Shown here piece after piece: positions 9,426 to 16,658 of a stretch of 64,000 nucleotides of DNA; position 1 is the first letter of the stretch, and each line of letters starts with the position of its first letter. The notes under the pieces are model-generated. The model saw only the letters and a list, made by a program, of their open reading frames with translations, was not told the origin of the DNA and did no database searches. Location of the stretch: positions 95,087-159,086 of the forward strand of contig NZ_SDIC01000012.1 in NCBI RefSeq assembly GCF_004116405.1. The letters are read 5' to 3'. The translations under genes were made by a program, and so were the position numbers. The stretch comes from Halegenticoccus tardaugens (lineage in GTDB: Archaea > Halobacteriota > Halobacteria > Halobacteriales > Haloferacaceae).

Positions 9426-9473
9426 ATTAGGTGATCTTCGGGACTAACTCCACGAGATAAGGTGATATCCGGA
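9426..9473. promoter_or_regulatory. Directly repeated AGGTGAT element in the ATPase/regulator divergent promoter
   Basis: AGGTGATCTTCGG (9429-9441) and AGGTGATATCCGG (9460-9472) recur in the same orientation 31 bp apart, about three helical turns, within the 203-bp divergent spacer. A TRASH-domain regulator is encoded immediately downstream, so these are candidate operator half sites. Confidence 0.4.
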
Positions 9474-9505
9474 ATCGATTTTGCTTTCCCCGGCGTACGA
9501 GGTGT

Positions 9506-10111
9506 ATGCGCACGCTGGACGAGACGGACGTGGAGATACTCCGGCTGCTGACCGAAGACGCGCGCCGGCCGTACCGGGAGATCGCGGAACGAGTCGGTCT
9601 CAGCTCGCCGGCGGTCTCCGATCGGGTGACTCGCCTGCAGGATCTCGGGATCGTCCGCCGGTTCACGCTGGAACTCGACCGCTCGAAGCTCCGCGGGGGC
9701 GTCCCGGTCCTCGTCGAACTCGCGGTGCGGCCCGACGCCGCGGCCGAGATGCACGAGGCGCTCGCGGCGGCCGACGGGGTCGAACACGTCTTCGTCGCCT
9801 CCGACCCGCGGGTGTTCTTCCAGGCCCGGCTGCCGAGGGCCGACGTCCGGGCGTTCCTCGCCGAGACGTTCGGCGCGCCGCCGGAGGCGATCGTCGATTA
9901 CGACGTCACCGTGCTCACTGACGTCGAGTGGACGCCCGGAACCGGCGGCACGGATCTCGCGCTCACCTGCGCGCAGTGCGGGAACGAGGTGGACCGGGAG
10001 GGTGAGACCCTCCGGCTCGACGGCGAGCGCTACTACCTGTGCTGTCCGTCGTGCAGGGACGAGTTCGAAGCGCGGTACGAGCGGTTTCGGGCCGGCGCGG
10101 GGGCCGAGTGA
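9506..10111 (+). CDS. AsnC/Lrp-family regulator with C-terminal TRASH metal-sensing domain
   Basis: 201 residues: an AsnC-type winged helix (residues 1-60, LDETDVEILRLLTEDARRPY), a RAM-like alpha/beta domain (65-145) and a C-terminal TRASH domain with C-x2-C (CAQC) and CCPSC. TRASH domains bind copper-like soft metals; such hybrid regulators control copper export genes in archaea. It sits divergent to the P1B ATPase and has a close paralogue at 11455. The DNA ligand and the metal are inferred from domain content and neighbours. Confidence 0.88.
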   Translation: MRTLDETDVEILRLLTEDARRPYREIAERVGLSSPAVSDRVTRLQDLGIVRRFTLELDRSKLRGGVPVLVELAVRPDAAAEMHEALAAADGVEHVFVASDPRVFFQARLPRADVRAFLAETFGAPPEAIVDYDVTVLTDVEWTPGTGGTDLALTCAQCGNEVDREGETLRLDGERYYLCCPSCRDEFEARYERFRAGAGAE

Positions 10112-10259
10112 GAAGGTGGGTCCGAAGACGCCGGTCGAGCCTCGGCGGCTTCGAGGCGGCCGCTTCGCCCCTTCCGCTTTCGTTCCGAAGAATTCCCCGC
10201 CCGATTTCCTTTCGATGAGAGGCGAAACGGGGGAAACCGCGGCCGTCCATAGCGTACTC

Positions 10260-11063
10260 ATGAACGACACGGCACGACACCGACGAGAAGATGGGACAGA
10301 AGCGGCCTCGCACCGCGGTCGCGAACGACGACGGGGCGACGACCGCGGCGGTCACGCCCTCCCGGGAGGGCTCTCGATGGCCGCGAACGGGCTTCGGCTG
10401 GACGTCGACGAGACGCGTTTCGACCCCGGCGTCGAGCGGACGCTGACGTACCACATCCGCGACGGCGACGGAAGCGCGGTCGCGGACTTCGAAGAGACGC
10501 ACGGCGAGTCGAGCCACCTGATCCTCGTCAGGCGGGATCTCACCCGCTTCCAGCACCTTCACCCCGAACTGGCCCCGGACGGGACGTGGTCCCAGCGGAT
10601 AACGCTCCCCGACCCCGGCGTCTACCGGGCGTTCGTGGACGTTCGCGTCGACGGTCGGTCGACGACGCTCGGCGTCGATCTGTTCGTCCCGGGAACGGTC
10701 GACGTGGACTCGATTCCCGATTCGACGCGCGAAGCGGCCGCCGACGCGTACGCGGTGTCGCTCGCGGCCGGCGAGATCGCGGCCGGCGAGGAGATCGTAC
10801 TCGAGTTCGAAGCGCGACGCGGCGGCGAGGCCGCCTCCCGGCTGGATCCGTACCTCGGCGCGCTCGGCCACCTCGTCGCCCTCCGCGACGGCGACCTCGC
10901 GTACCTGCACGTTCACCCGGAGGCGACCGACCCCGAGAGCGGACTCGTCCGGTTCGCAACGACGTTCCCGACGGCAGGTCGGTACCGGCTCTTCCTCCAG
11001 GTGAAACCGGAAGGGCGCTTGATCACGGTCCCGTTCGACGTCCGCGTCGAAGGGGGTTCCTGA
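10260..11063 (+). CDS. His-rich YtkA/FixH-like beta-sandwich protein of the copper island
   Basis: 267 residues from ATG 10260; an ATG at 10377 (MAANGLRLDVDE) is an alternative that would remove a basic, His-rich leader. Two beta-sandwich modules carry HLHP motifs (FQHLHPELAPDGTW near residue 98 and YLHVHPEATDPESG near residue 220), a pattern found in bacterial secreted copper-associated proteins with YtkA-like domains. No signal peptide or membrane segment is visible, unlike those relatives. The paired His residues suggest metal binding. It lies between the two TRASH regulators, so metal induction is likely. Confidence 0.65.
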   Translation: MNDTARHRREDGTEAASHRGRERRRGDDRGGHALPGGLSMAANGLRLDVDETRFDPGVERTLTYHIRDGDGSAVADFEETHGESSHLILVRRDLTRFQHLHPELAPDGTWSQRITLPDPGVYRAFVDVRVDGRSTTLGVDLFVPGTVDVDSIPDSTREAAADAYAVSLAAGEIAAGEEIVLEFEARRGGEAASRLDPYLGALGHLVALRDGDLAYLHVHPEATDPESGLVRFATTFPTAGRYRLFLQVKPEGRLITVPFDVRVEGGS

Positions 11064-11132
11064 TCGCGTTTCCTCCTTGATCGTTCTTCCACCTCTCGCA
11101 ACCTCGCTCGGGCGGAGGCCTTCCCGCCCCTC

Positions 11133-11330
11133 TCAGGCGCGGGCTTCGTAACCCGCGTCCTCCACCGCGGCCACGAGGTCGCGCGCGTCGGCGTCCCCCT
11201 CGACGGTCGCCGTGGCGGACTCGCGGTCGGCGCTCGCCCGCTCGACGCCGTCGACGCGTTCGAGTGCTTCGACGACGGTCCCCTCGCAGCCGCCACAGTG
11301 CATCCCCTCGACGGTCAGGGTCGTGCTCAT
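11133..11330 (-). CDS. HMA-domain copper chaperone (CopZ-like)
   Basis: 65 residues forming a single heavy-metal-associated domain: MSTTLTVEGMHCGGCEGTVV has the canonical M-x-C-x2-C loop at residues 10-15, and the conserved hydrophobic ladder runs to AVEDAGYEA. It would shuttle Cu(I) in the cytosol to the P1B ATPase, which lacks its own HMA domain. It is divergent from the second TRASH regulator at 11455 across a 124-bp spacer. The start at 11330 is chosen because everything upstream in frame is basic shadow sequence. Confidence 0.9.
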   Translation of the reverse strand: MSTTLTVEGMHCGGCEGTVVEALERVDGVERASADRESATATVEGDADARDLVAAVEDAGYEARA

Positions 11331-11361
11331 ACGAACGCTACGGGCTCGCCGTTTTTTCCGG

Positions 11362-11380
11362 TTTCTCTTTTCGAGAGAAA
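11362..11380. promoter_or_regulatory. Inverted repeat TTTCTC-N7-GAGAAA between HMA chaperone and regulator
   Basis: Six-base perfect arms at 11362-11367 and 11375-11380 in the divergent spacer, 32 bases from the chaperone start. A candidate operator for the AsnC-TRASH protein encoded at 11455. Confidence 0.35.
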
Positions 11381-11454
11381 GTCTGACGCCGCTGTAGTTT
11401 CGAATCCAAAGCGCCGTCGAAAACCCCTTCCCGCGCCGGCGAGAAACGGAGACC

Positions 11455-12045
11455 ATGCGCGACCTCGACGAGACGGATCGGCAGATAATCCGTCTGCTCC
11501 TCGAAGACGCCCGGCGGCCGTACAGCGACCTCGCCGACCGCGTCGGCCTCTCCGCGCCGGCCGTCTCGGATCGCGTCGATCGCCTCCGCGAGATCGGCGT
11601 CATCCGTTCGTTCACGCTCGACCTCGACCGCTCGCTGCTCGACGGCGGTACGCCCGTGCTCGTCGATCTCGACGTTCCGGTGGCGCGGGCGGGCGAGATG
11701 CGGAACGCGTTGGCCGAACTCGACCGCGTCGAGCACGTCTTTCAGACCGCCGACGGACGGCTCCTCGTCCGCGCGCTCGTCGACGGCGACGACGTGACGG
11801 GACTGTTGGCCGACGCGATCGACCTCGACGAGATCCGACGCGTCGACGTCGACCTCCTCGTCGAAGAGCGGTGGACGCCGACGATCGGCGACGCCGGCCT
11901 CGCGCTGACGTGCGTCGAGTGCGGAAACACCGTCACCAGCGAGGGCGAGTCGCTCCTGATCGACGACGAGCGGTACCACTTCTGCTGCGGGTCGTGTTCC
12001 TCGAACTTCGAAGAGCGGTTCGATCGCATCCAGCGCAACGCGTGA
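11455..12045 (+). CDS. Second AsnC/Lrp-TRASH metal-responsive regulator
   Basis: 196 residues, collinear with the regulator at 9506: the N-terminus MRDLDETDRQIIRLLLEDA, a RAM-like middle and a TRASH tail with CVEC and CCGSC. The two proteins are obviously paralogous, with the HTH most similar and the middle domain less so. The divergent HMA chaperone is its probable target. Together they imply two sensors for copper-type metals within 2 kb, either with different thresholds or one per promoter. It converges on the nickel carrier, with 6 bases between the stop codons. Confidence 0.88.
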   Translation: MRDLDETDRQIIRLLLEDARRPYSDLADRVGLSAPAVSDRVDRLREIGVIRSFTLDLDRSLLDGGTPVLVDLDVPVARAGEMRNALAELDRVEHVFQTADGRLLVRALVDGDDVTGLLADAIDLDEIRRVDVDLLVEERWTPTIGDAGLALTCVECGNTVTSEGESLLIDDERYHFCCGSCSSNFEERFDRIQRNA

Positions 12046-12051
12046 CGTCGC

Positions 12052-12927
12052 TCAGAGCACCCCGGTGATGAAGCCGAGACCCATGACGATCAGGACCGCC
12101 GCGGAGAATGCGGGGAGATACGCCGTGTAGCGTTCGACCCGCTCCTCCGACCGTGCGTATCCCGCGATGAGAAGCATCGTCAGCCCGACGAGGCCGACGA
12201 TGACCGTGAGCGCGTACGCGAGCATCAGTTCGAGGCAGTGGTCCGACCCGGCACAGAGCGCGATGATCTCGAACTCCTCCTCGTGGGCGAACCCGAGGAC
12301 GAACGCGAACCCCGCGATCTCCCAGAGTCCGCGCTCGTCGTCCGCCGGCTCGGCGTCGTCGACGAGGGGGGACTCGCTCGCGTTCGAGCGACCGCCGACG
12401 AACGGGAGGACCGATCTCGCGCGTGCGAGCCATCCTCCGCGGGTCGATCCGCTCGCCGTGTGAGCCGATCCGCGCTCGGCGTCGTGGCCGCCACGGTCGT
12501 CGTGACCGTGTGCGTGACCGTGATCGTGGTCGTGCTCGCGACCGCCGTCGTGGGAGTGAGCGCCCTCCCCGTGGTCGTGCGAGTGACCGTGGAAATACTC
12601 CCGGACGCCCAGCGCGATGAGCAGCAGACCGGCGACGATGCCGACGGGGCCGCCGATCCGTACCCCCGGCGCGAGCGCGATCGGGTCGTTCACCTGCGTG
12701 AGCCCGAAGTAATCCTTCGCGAGGAAGAAGACAAGAACCATCGCGATGCTGCTCACGAGGTGGCCGACCCCGAGGATGAGGCTGGCCGCGAAGCCGTACA
12801 GCCACTTGTTCGACCGATCAAGCGCGTAGCTGGCGGCGACGGGCCACCCGTGCCCGGGTTCGACGCCGTGGACGAACCCGAGGGCGATCGCACCGAGCAG
12901 CACGGCGAGCGACTCGTTGTGGAGCAT
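12052..12927 (-). CDS. NicO/RcnA-like nickel-cobalt transporter with His-rich loop
   Basis: 291 residues. LGFVHGVEPGHGWPVAASYA in the first helix pair resembles the H-x-x-x-P-G-H metal path of the NicO/RcnA/UreH group. About six helices flank a long central hydrophilic loop (about residues 110-185) full of His-Asp-Gly repeats such as HGHSHDHGEGAHSHDGG, which would bind Ni(II)/Co(II). Whether it imports or exports is not decidable. The divergent NikR gene and the shared dyad at 12967 make nickel control very likely. Confidence 0.78.
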   Translation of the reverse strand: MLHNESLAVLLGAIALGFVHGVEPGHGWPVAASYALDRSNKWLYGFAASLILGVGHLVSSIAMVLVFFLAKDYFGLTQVNDPIALAPGVRIGGPVGIVAGLLLIALGVREYFHGHSHDHGEGAHSHDGGREHDHDHGHAHGHDDRGGHDAERGSAHTASGSTRGGWLARARSVLPFVGGRSNASESPLVDDAEPADDERGLWEIAGFAFVLGFAHEEEFEIIALCAGSDHCLELMLAYALTVIVGLVGLTMLLIAGYARSEERVERYTAYLPAFSAAVLIVMGLGFITGVL

Positions 12928-12966
12928 TCGCGTCGGAGGGTAGGCCGATGCGACGTATAGCGGTTG

Positions 12967-12995
12967 TTATGATGACACCTCGGAAGACATAATAA
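12967..12995. promoter_or_regulatory. Candidate NikR operator
   Basis: Inverted repeat TTATGATG (12967-12974) and CATAATAA (12988-12995), seven of eight positions complementary, separated by 13 bp. It lies between the divergent nickel carrier (start 12927) and NikR (start 13031). NikR sites in other prokaryotes are likewise long-spaced dyads with a TATGA-like half site. Confidence 0.55.
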
Positions 12996-13030
12996 ACGGG
13001 GTTATGCTGCCGGTTCCCCAACGTCGCGGC

Positions 13031-13420
13031 ATGCGAACGAGTCTGAACGTCCCCGACGACGTGCTCGCCGAGTTTGACGAGGTGTGGCAAGCGGAGGGGC
13101 TGGCCTCCCGCTCGCGGGCGGTCCGCGAGGCGATGCAAGAGTACATCGAGTCGCACACGCGCCTGGAGGCCGCCGAGGGACCGATCGCCGCCGTCGTCGC
13201 GTTCGACTACGAGCACGATCCGGTCATCCGCGAACTGCACGCCGTCCAGCACGAGTTTCAGGACGTGATCACCACGACGAGCCACGTGCACAAAGGCGAG
13301 TGGTGCCTGGAGTCGGTGTTCTGCGCGGGGGAGGCTGACCGAGTTCGCGCGCTCGTCTACCGACTCCGCGATTTCGACGCCGTCCGCCGGGTGTCGGTGC
13401 TCTCGCTCTCGCACCCCTGA
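13031..13420 (+). CDS. nikR: Nickel-responsive regulator NikR
   Basis: 129 residues: a ribbon-helix-helix domain (1-50, MRTSLNVPDDVLAEFDEVWQ) and an ACT-like nickel-binding domain. Potential nickel ligands are H74, H85, H87 and C92 (HEFQD, then SHVHKGEWCLE), the pattern of NikR although the last spacing is one residue shorter than I recall in E. coli. It is a DNA-binding repressor that senses Ni(II). The start at 13031 is chosen because the RHH strand begins exactly there. It is divergent from the NicO-type carrier. Confidence 0.9.
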   Translation: MRTSLNVPDDVLAEFDEVWQAEGLASRSRAVREAMQEYIESHTRLEAAEGPIAAVVAFDYEHDPVIRELHAVQHEFQDVITTTSHVHKGEWCLESVFCAGEADRVRALVYRLRDFDAVRRVSVLSLSHP

Positions 13421-13430
13421 CCGCCCGCAA

Positions 13431-13438
13431 CGTTTATG
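13431..13438 (+). promoter_or_regulatory. TATA box of the cold-shock gene
   Basis: CGTTTATG about 27-34 bases before the ATG at 13465. Confidence 0.5.
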
Positions 13439-13464
13439 CACGATGTTCACGTGTCTCAAGTCGT

Positions 13465-13659
13465 ATGGCGAAAGGGACGGTTGCCTTCTTCAACGACACC
13501 GGCGGCTACGGATTCATCGAGACCGACGACGCGGACGACGACGTGTTCTTCCACATGGAGGACGTCGGCGGCCCCGACCTGGAAGAGGGTCAGGAGGTCG
13601 AATTCGAGATCGAACAGGCCGACAAGGGCCCGCGCGCGAAGAACCTCCAGCGGCTGTAA
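13465..13659 (+). CDS. cspA: Cold-shock domain protein
   Basis: 64 residues, a single cold-shock domain with RNP1 (GGYGFIETD) and RNP2 (DVFFHMEDV). It binds single-stranded RNA or DNA as a chaperone in the cytosol. The sequence MAKGTVAFFNDTGGYGF is the standard haloarchaeal CspA start, and a TATA box precedes it, so it is monocistronic. Confidence 0.95.
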   Translation: MAKGTVAFFNDTGGYGFIETDDADDDVFFHMEDVGGPDLEEGQEVEFEIEQADKGPRAKNLQRL

Positions 13660-13873
13660 CGCACGTCACGGATTCTCGCGTCCGGTCTACGACGCCCGAC
13701 AGCGAACGCTACGCGGAGTAGAGCACCGCCGGCTTCTGTCACGTCGCCGCGGAAGTCACATCCGCGTGAAGCGACGGGGAGGCGATCGGCCGTACCGTCC
13801 GCCTCTGCGAAGATCGCCACCCGGCGCTCGTAGACGGGTGAACGGCGCCGCAGCGGGCTCGAACCGCCCGTCG

Positions 13874-14166
13874 CTACCGTCCGAAGCGGTCGACCTCGCG
13901 CCCGCGGAGTTCGACCCGGCGTATCTTTCCGCCTGACGTCTTCGGGAGCTCGTCGACGAACTCGATCCGCCGCGGGTACTTGTACGGCGCCGTCTCCTCC
14001 TTCATGAACGTCTGGATCTCGGCCACGAGGCCGTCGTCGCTCAGGAACCGGAGGGCGACCCTGTCCCCGAACGATTCGGCGTGCGATTCGATCGTCGCGG
14101 GGAGGTTGTATTCCTCCGGAATATCCCACTCGAACGACGCGGCAGCGTCCTCGTGCGAGAGTGCCA
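13874..14166 (-). pseudogene. Acyl-CoA synthetase remnant with large internal deletion
   Basis: The reading frame joins two distant parts of an AMP-forming acyl-CoA synthetase. The N-terminus (MALSHEDAAASFEWDIPEEY and the following IESHAESFGDRVALRFLSDDG) normally begins a ~550-residue enzyme. It is followed directly by the C-terminal segment FMKEETAPYKYPRRIEFVDE with the catalytic-lysine motif TSGGKIRRVELR. All adenylation-domain motifs are missing, so roughly 450 residues have been removed in frame. About 97 residues remain. It cannot form adenylate and is best called a decayed gene, although a truncated product might still be made. Confidence 0.8.
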
Positions 14167-14238
14167 TGCAGAGGGAATCGAGAAGATCCCGGTTAATCAT
14201 TTGAGTCACGGGACGTGAAAAAGGCGGGCGATGAGGGG

Positions 14239-14384
14239 TCAGAGCGCCGGCGACTCCTCGCAGGGGTCCTCGCCGGCCGCGGCCTCGAAGTCGCCGACGT
14301 GCGTTTCGCCCGCTTCAACCGTCCCGACGCCGCCCGTTCGGGCCTCCTGTGCGAGCGCGCTCCCGTCGGGTGACTGATGGGCAG
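14239..14384 (-). pseudogene. Possible C-terminal coding remnant without a start
   Basis: On the minus strand an open frame (ending ...AAAGEDPCEESPAL) has haloarchaeal acidic composition and codon bias but no start codon near its 5' end, and I recognise no family. It lies beside the acyl-CoA synthetase remnant in the same orientation, so both may be debris of one deletion or insertion event. Confidence 0.25.
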
Positions 14385-14465
14385 GGCGAGAGACTAAACC
14401 GTCAGGCGCGCGCGAGGAACTGTCGCGGCGCGTGTCTTTTTGTGGCGTCCCGTCGATCCGACCCC

Positions 14466-15440
14466 ATGGAGTACACCACGCTGGGCGGCACGGGACTCGA
14501 CGTCTCGCGGATCTGCCTCGGTTGTATGAGCTTCGGATCGAGCGACTGGCGCGAGTGGGTGCTCGACGAGGAGGCGGGCCTCGAACTCATAGAGCGCGCG
14601 ATCGACCTCGGGGTCAACTTCTTCGACACGGCGAACATGTACTCGCGGGGCGAGTCGGAGCGCGTGCTCGGAAAGGCGCTGGAGGGCCGCCGCGACGGGG
14701 CGGTCGTCGCCACGAAGTGTTACTTCCGAATGGACGAGGACGACCCCAACTCCGGGGGGCTCTCGCGGAAGGCGATAGAGCAAGAGCTGGACAACAGCCT
14801 CGAGCGCCTGGGGATGGACACGGTCGACCTGCTCCAGATCCACCGGTACGACGACGACACGCCCGTCGAGACGACGATGCGGGCGCTCGACGACGCGGTC
14901 CGCCGGGGGAAGGCCCGCTACGTCGGCGCGAGCTCGATGTGGGCCCACCAGTTCGCGGACATGCTGCACGCGAGCGACCGGCACGGGCTGGAGCCCTTCG
15001 CGACGATGCAGAACCACTACAACCTCGTCTACCGCGAGGAGGAGCGCGAGATGCTCCCCCTCTGTGCGAGGGAGAACGTCGGCGTGATCCCGTGGAGCCC
15101 GCTCGCCCGCGGGTACCTGACCCGGCCGCACGAGGAGATCGACGCGACGACGCGCGGGTCGACGGAAGAGCACATGTACCGCCACCCCTACCGCGAGGGC
15201 GGCGGTAAAGAAATAAACGAGCGCGTGGCGGAACTGGCCGAGGAGAAGGGCGCGAAGATGGCGCAGATCGCGCTGGCGTGGCTGTTCCACAAGGAGTGGG
15301 TCGACGCGCCGATCGTCGGGACGACGAGCGTCGAACACCTCGAAGACGCCGTCGAAGCGCTCGACATCGACCTGTCGTCGAGCGACGTCGCCTATCTCGA
15401 AGAACCGTACCGGCCGGTCCGCGTGTCCGGCCACGAGTGA
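14466..15440 (+). CDS. Aldo/keto reductase (YajO/YghZ-like)
   Basis: 324 residues, a TIM-barrel AKR. MEYTTLGGTGLDVSRICLG starts the barrel. The catalytic tetrad is represented by FFDTANMYS (Asp, Tyr), VVATKCYF (Lys) and LLQIHRYD (His), and the C-terminal NADPH site by VGTTSVEHLEDAVEAL. It reduces aldehydes or ketones with NADPH. The ATG at 14466 is chosen because the 39 upstream in-frame residues are basic and unrelated. No operon partner is evident. Confidence 0.9.
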   Translation: MEYTTLGGTGLDVSRICLGCMSFGSSDWREWVLDEEAGLELIERAIDLGVNFFDTANMYSRGESERVLGKALEGRRDGAVVATKCYFRMDEDDPNSGGLSRKAIEQELDNSLERLGMDTVDLLQIHRYDDDTPVETTMRALDDAVRRGKARYVGASSMWAHQFADMLHASDRHGLEPFATMQNHYNLVYREEEREMLPLCARENVGVIPWSPLARGYLTRPHEEIDATTRGSTEEHMYRHPYREGGGKEINERVAELAEEKGAKMAQIALAWLFHKEWVDAPIVGTTSVEHLEDAVEALDIDLSSSDVAYLEEPYRPVRVSGHE

Positions 15441-15773
15441 TCGGCGGCCCGACTCGGCTCCTTCCGTCGCCTCCCGCCCGCGCCGCCCCTGCGAGCGGGC
15501 GCGCCCCAGACGTGATGATTTTTCGTTTCCTTTCGCGCGAACGGCCGATTCGGCCGTTCGCGCGAAAACGTCTAGAAGGACAAGAGCATCCGGGGACGAG
15601 TTCAGGCGATCCGTCGCGTTCGTTTTTGACGTCCGCCCCCCTGACCGTTCGTAACCGACCGTCGCAAGCAAACGGGTTTCGGCAGCGAGACGCCGAGTAA
15701 ACGGGGCGTTTACCAGGAAACGCGCTTGCAAAGGTCTATTAACCCGATCGGGAAGGGCTCAACGAGGTCTTAC
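15441..15773. other. 333-bp intergenic stretch with strong dyads
   Basis: No gene is seen. It holds a T-rich tract (15517-15530), the 37-nt palindrome at 15531, a second dyad GTAAACG-N3-CGTTTAC (15697-15713) and the AT-richer lipase promoter near 15736-15742. Confidence 0.6.
15531..15567. repeat. 37-nt near-perfect palindrome
   Basis: The left arm TTTCGCGCGAACGGCCGA (15531-15548) is the exact reverse complement of 15550-15567 around one central T. It lies 91 bp after the aldo/keto reductase stop, following a T-rich tract. It could be a hairpin in RNA or a protein-binding site. Confidence 0.85.
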
Positions 15774-16655
15774 ATGAGTCACTGGCTGACCCGCTCCGTC
15801 AGAGCGACGCAACGGTGCGTTACCACTCCGATGTACCCGCTGTTCGCGTACTCGGAAGGGTGCAGACTGCTGTTCGACGCGGTGACGAACGGCGGGCACG
15901 GGTGCAAGGACGGGTGCGACCGCCCCCGAACGGCGAGCGACCGCCTCCCGTGGGAGACCGACGGGCGGTACGGCGGGTGGGGAGGAGAGATACTGGGGGA
16001 CCGCCGTCACACGCCCGGCGACCCCGAACCGGACCGGTCGCCCGTCGTGTTCGTCCACGGAAACGGGCGCGACGCGTGCGACTGGCGGGCCCACCGCGAT
16101 TACCTTCGCGAGCGCGGGTACGCGGCCGACGACCTCTGGGCGATCACGTTCCGTCGCCCGTCGTCGACGCACGACGAGATGGCTGCCCAGCTGGAGGCGT
16201 TCGTCGCCCGCGTTCGCGCGCACACGGGACGAGAACGCGTCTCGGTGGTCGCACACAGTCTGGGCGTGACCGGCGCACGGTACTGGATGGACGCCCACGA
16301 CCGGTACGACGCGGTGGACACCTTCGTCGGGCTCGCCGGGGCGAACCACGGTCTCGTCCCGTGGGCGGGTGGGACCGGGGGCGACGGCTACGCGCGCCCG
16401 TTCGACTTCCTCGATTCGACCCGCCTCGGCGAGGACGGCCACGGACTGACCGAGCTGAACCGGGGCGACGAGACGCCCGGCGACGTCGACTACTACACGA
16501 TTCGCGGGCGGTACGACCCGCTCTTTCCGACGAACCCGGACAGCCCGCGGCTCGACGGCGCGGTCGAGAACCGCGTCGTCTGGCGCGGCCACGAGGGCGT
16601 CCGCGACGGCCGCCGCACTCGACGACTGCTCCGCCGCTGGCTCTCCGGCGGCTAA
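15774..16655 (+). CDS. Alpha/beta-hydrolase of the lipase class 2 (Lip_2) type
   Basis: 293 residues. VFVHGNGRDACDW forms the oxyanion-hole HG region and VSVVAHSLGVTGARYWMD is the nucleophile elbow (A-H-S-L-G) with Ser near residue 163. GLAGANHG is typical of triacylglycerol lipases of the EstA/LipB group. The N-terminal 80 residues contain several Cys (CVTTPMYPLF, GHGCKDGCD) and no classical Sec signal, so the location is uncertain. The ATG at 15774 follows an AT-rich element at about 15736-15742 by the usual promoter distance. Confidence 0.8.
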   Translation: MSHWLTRSVRATQRCVTTPMYPLFAYSEGCRLLFDAVTNGGHGCKDGCDRPRTASDRLPWETDGRYGGWGGEILGDRRHTPGDPEPDRSPVVFVHGNGRDACDWRAHRDYLRERGYAADDLWAITFRRPSSTHDEMAAQLEAFVARVRAHTGRERVSVVAHSLGVTGARYWMDAHDRYDAVDTFVGLAGANHGLVPWAGGTGGDGYARPFDFLDSTRLGEDGHGLTELNRGDETPGDVDYYTIRGRYDPLFPTNPDSPRLDGAVENRVVWRGHEGVRDGRRTRRLLRRWLSGG

Positions 16656-16658
16656 CGG

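Noticed and set aside
13660..13873. Possible insertion-sequence remnant after the cold-shock gene
   Set aside because: A few phrases looked like mobile-element ends, but no inverted repeats, target duplication or transposase sequence could be identified.
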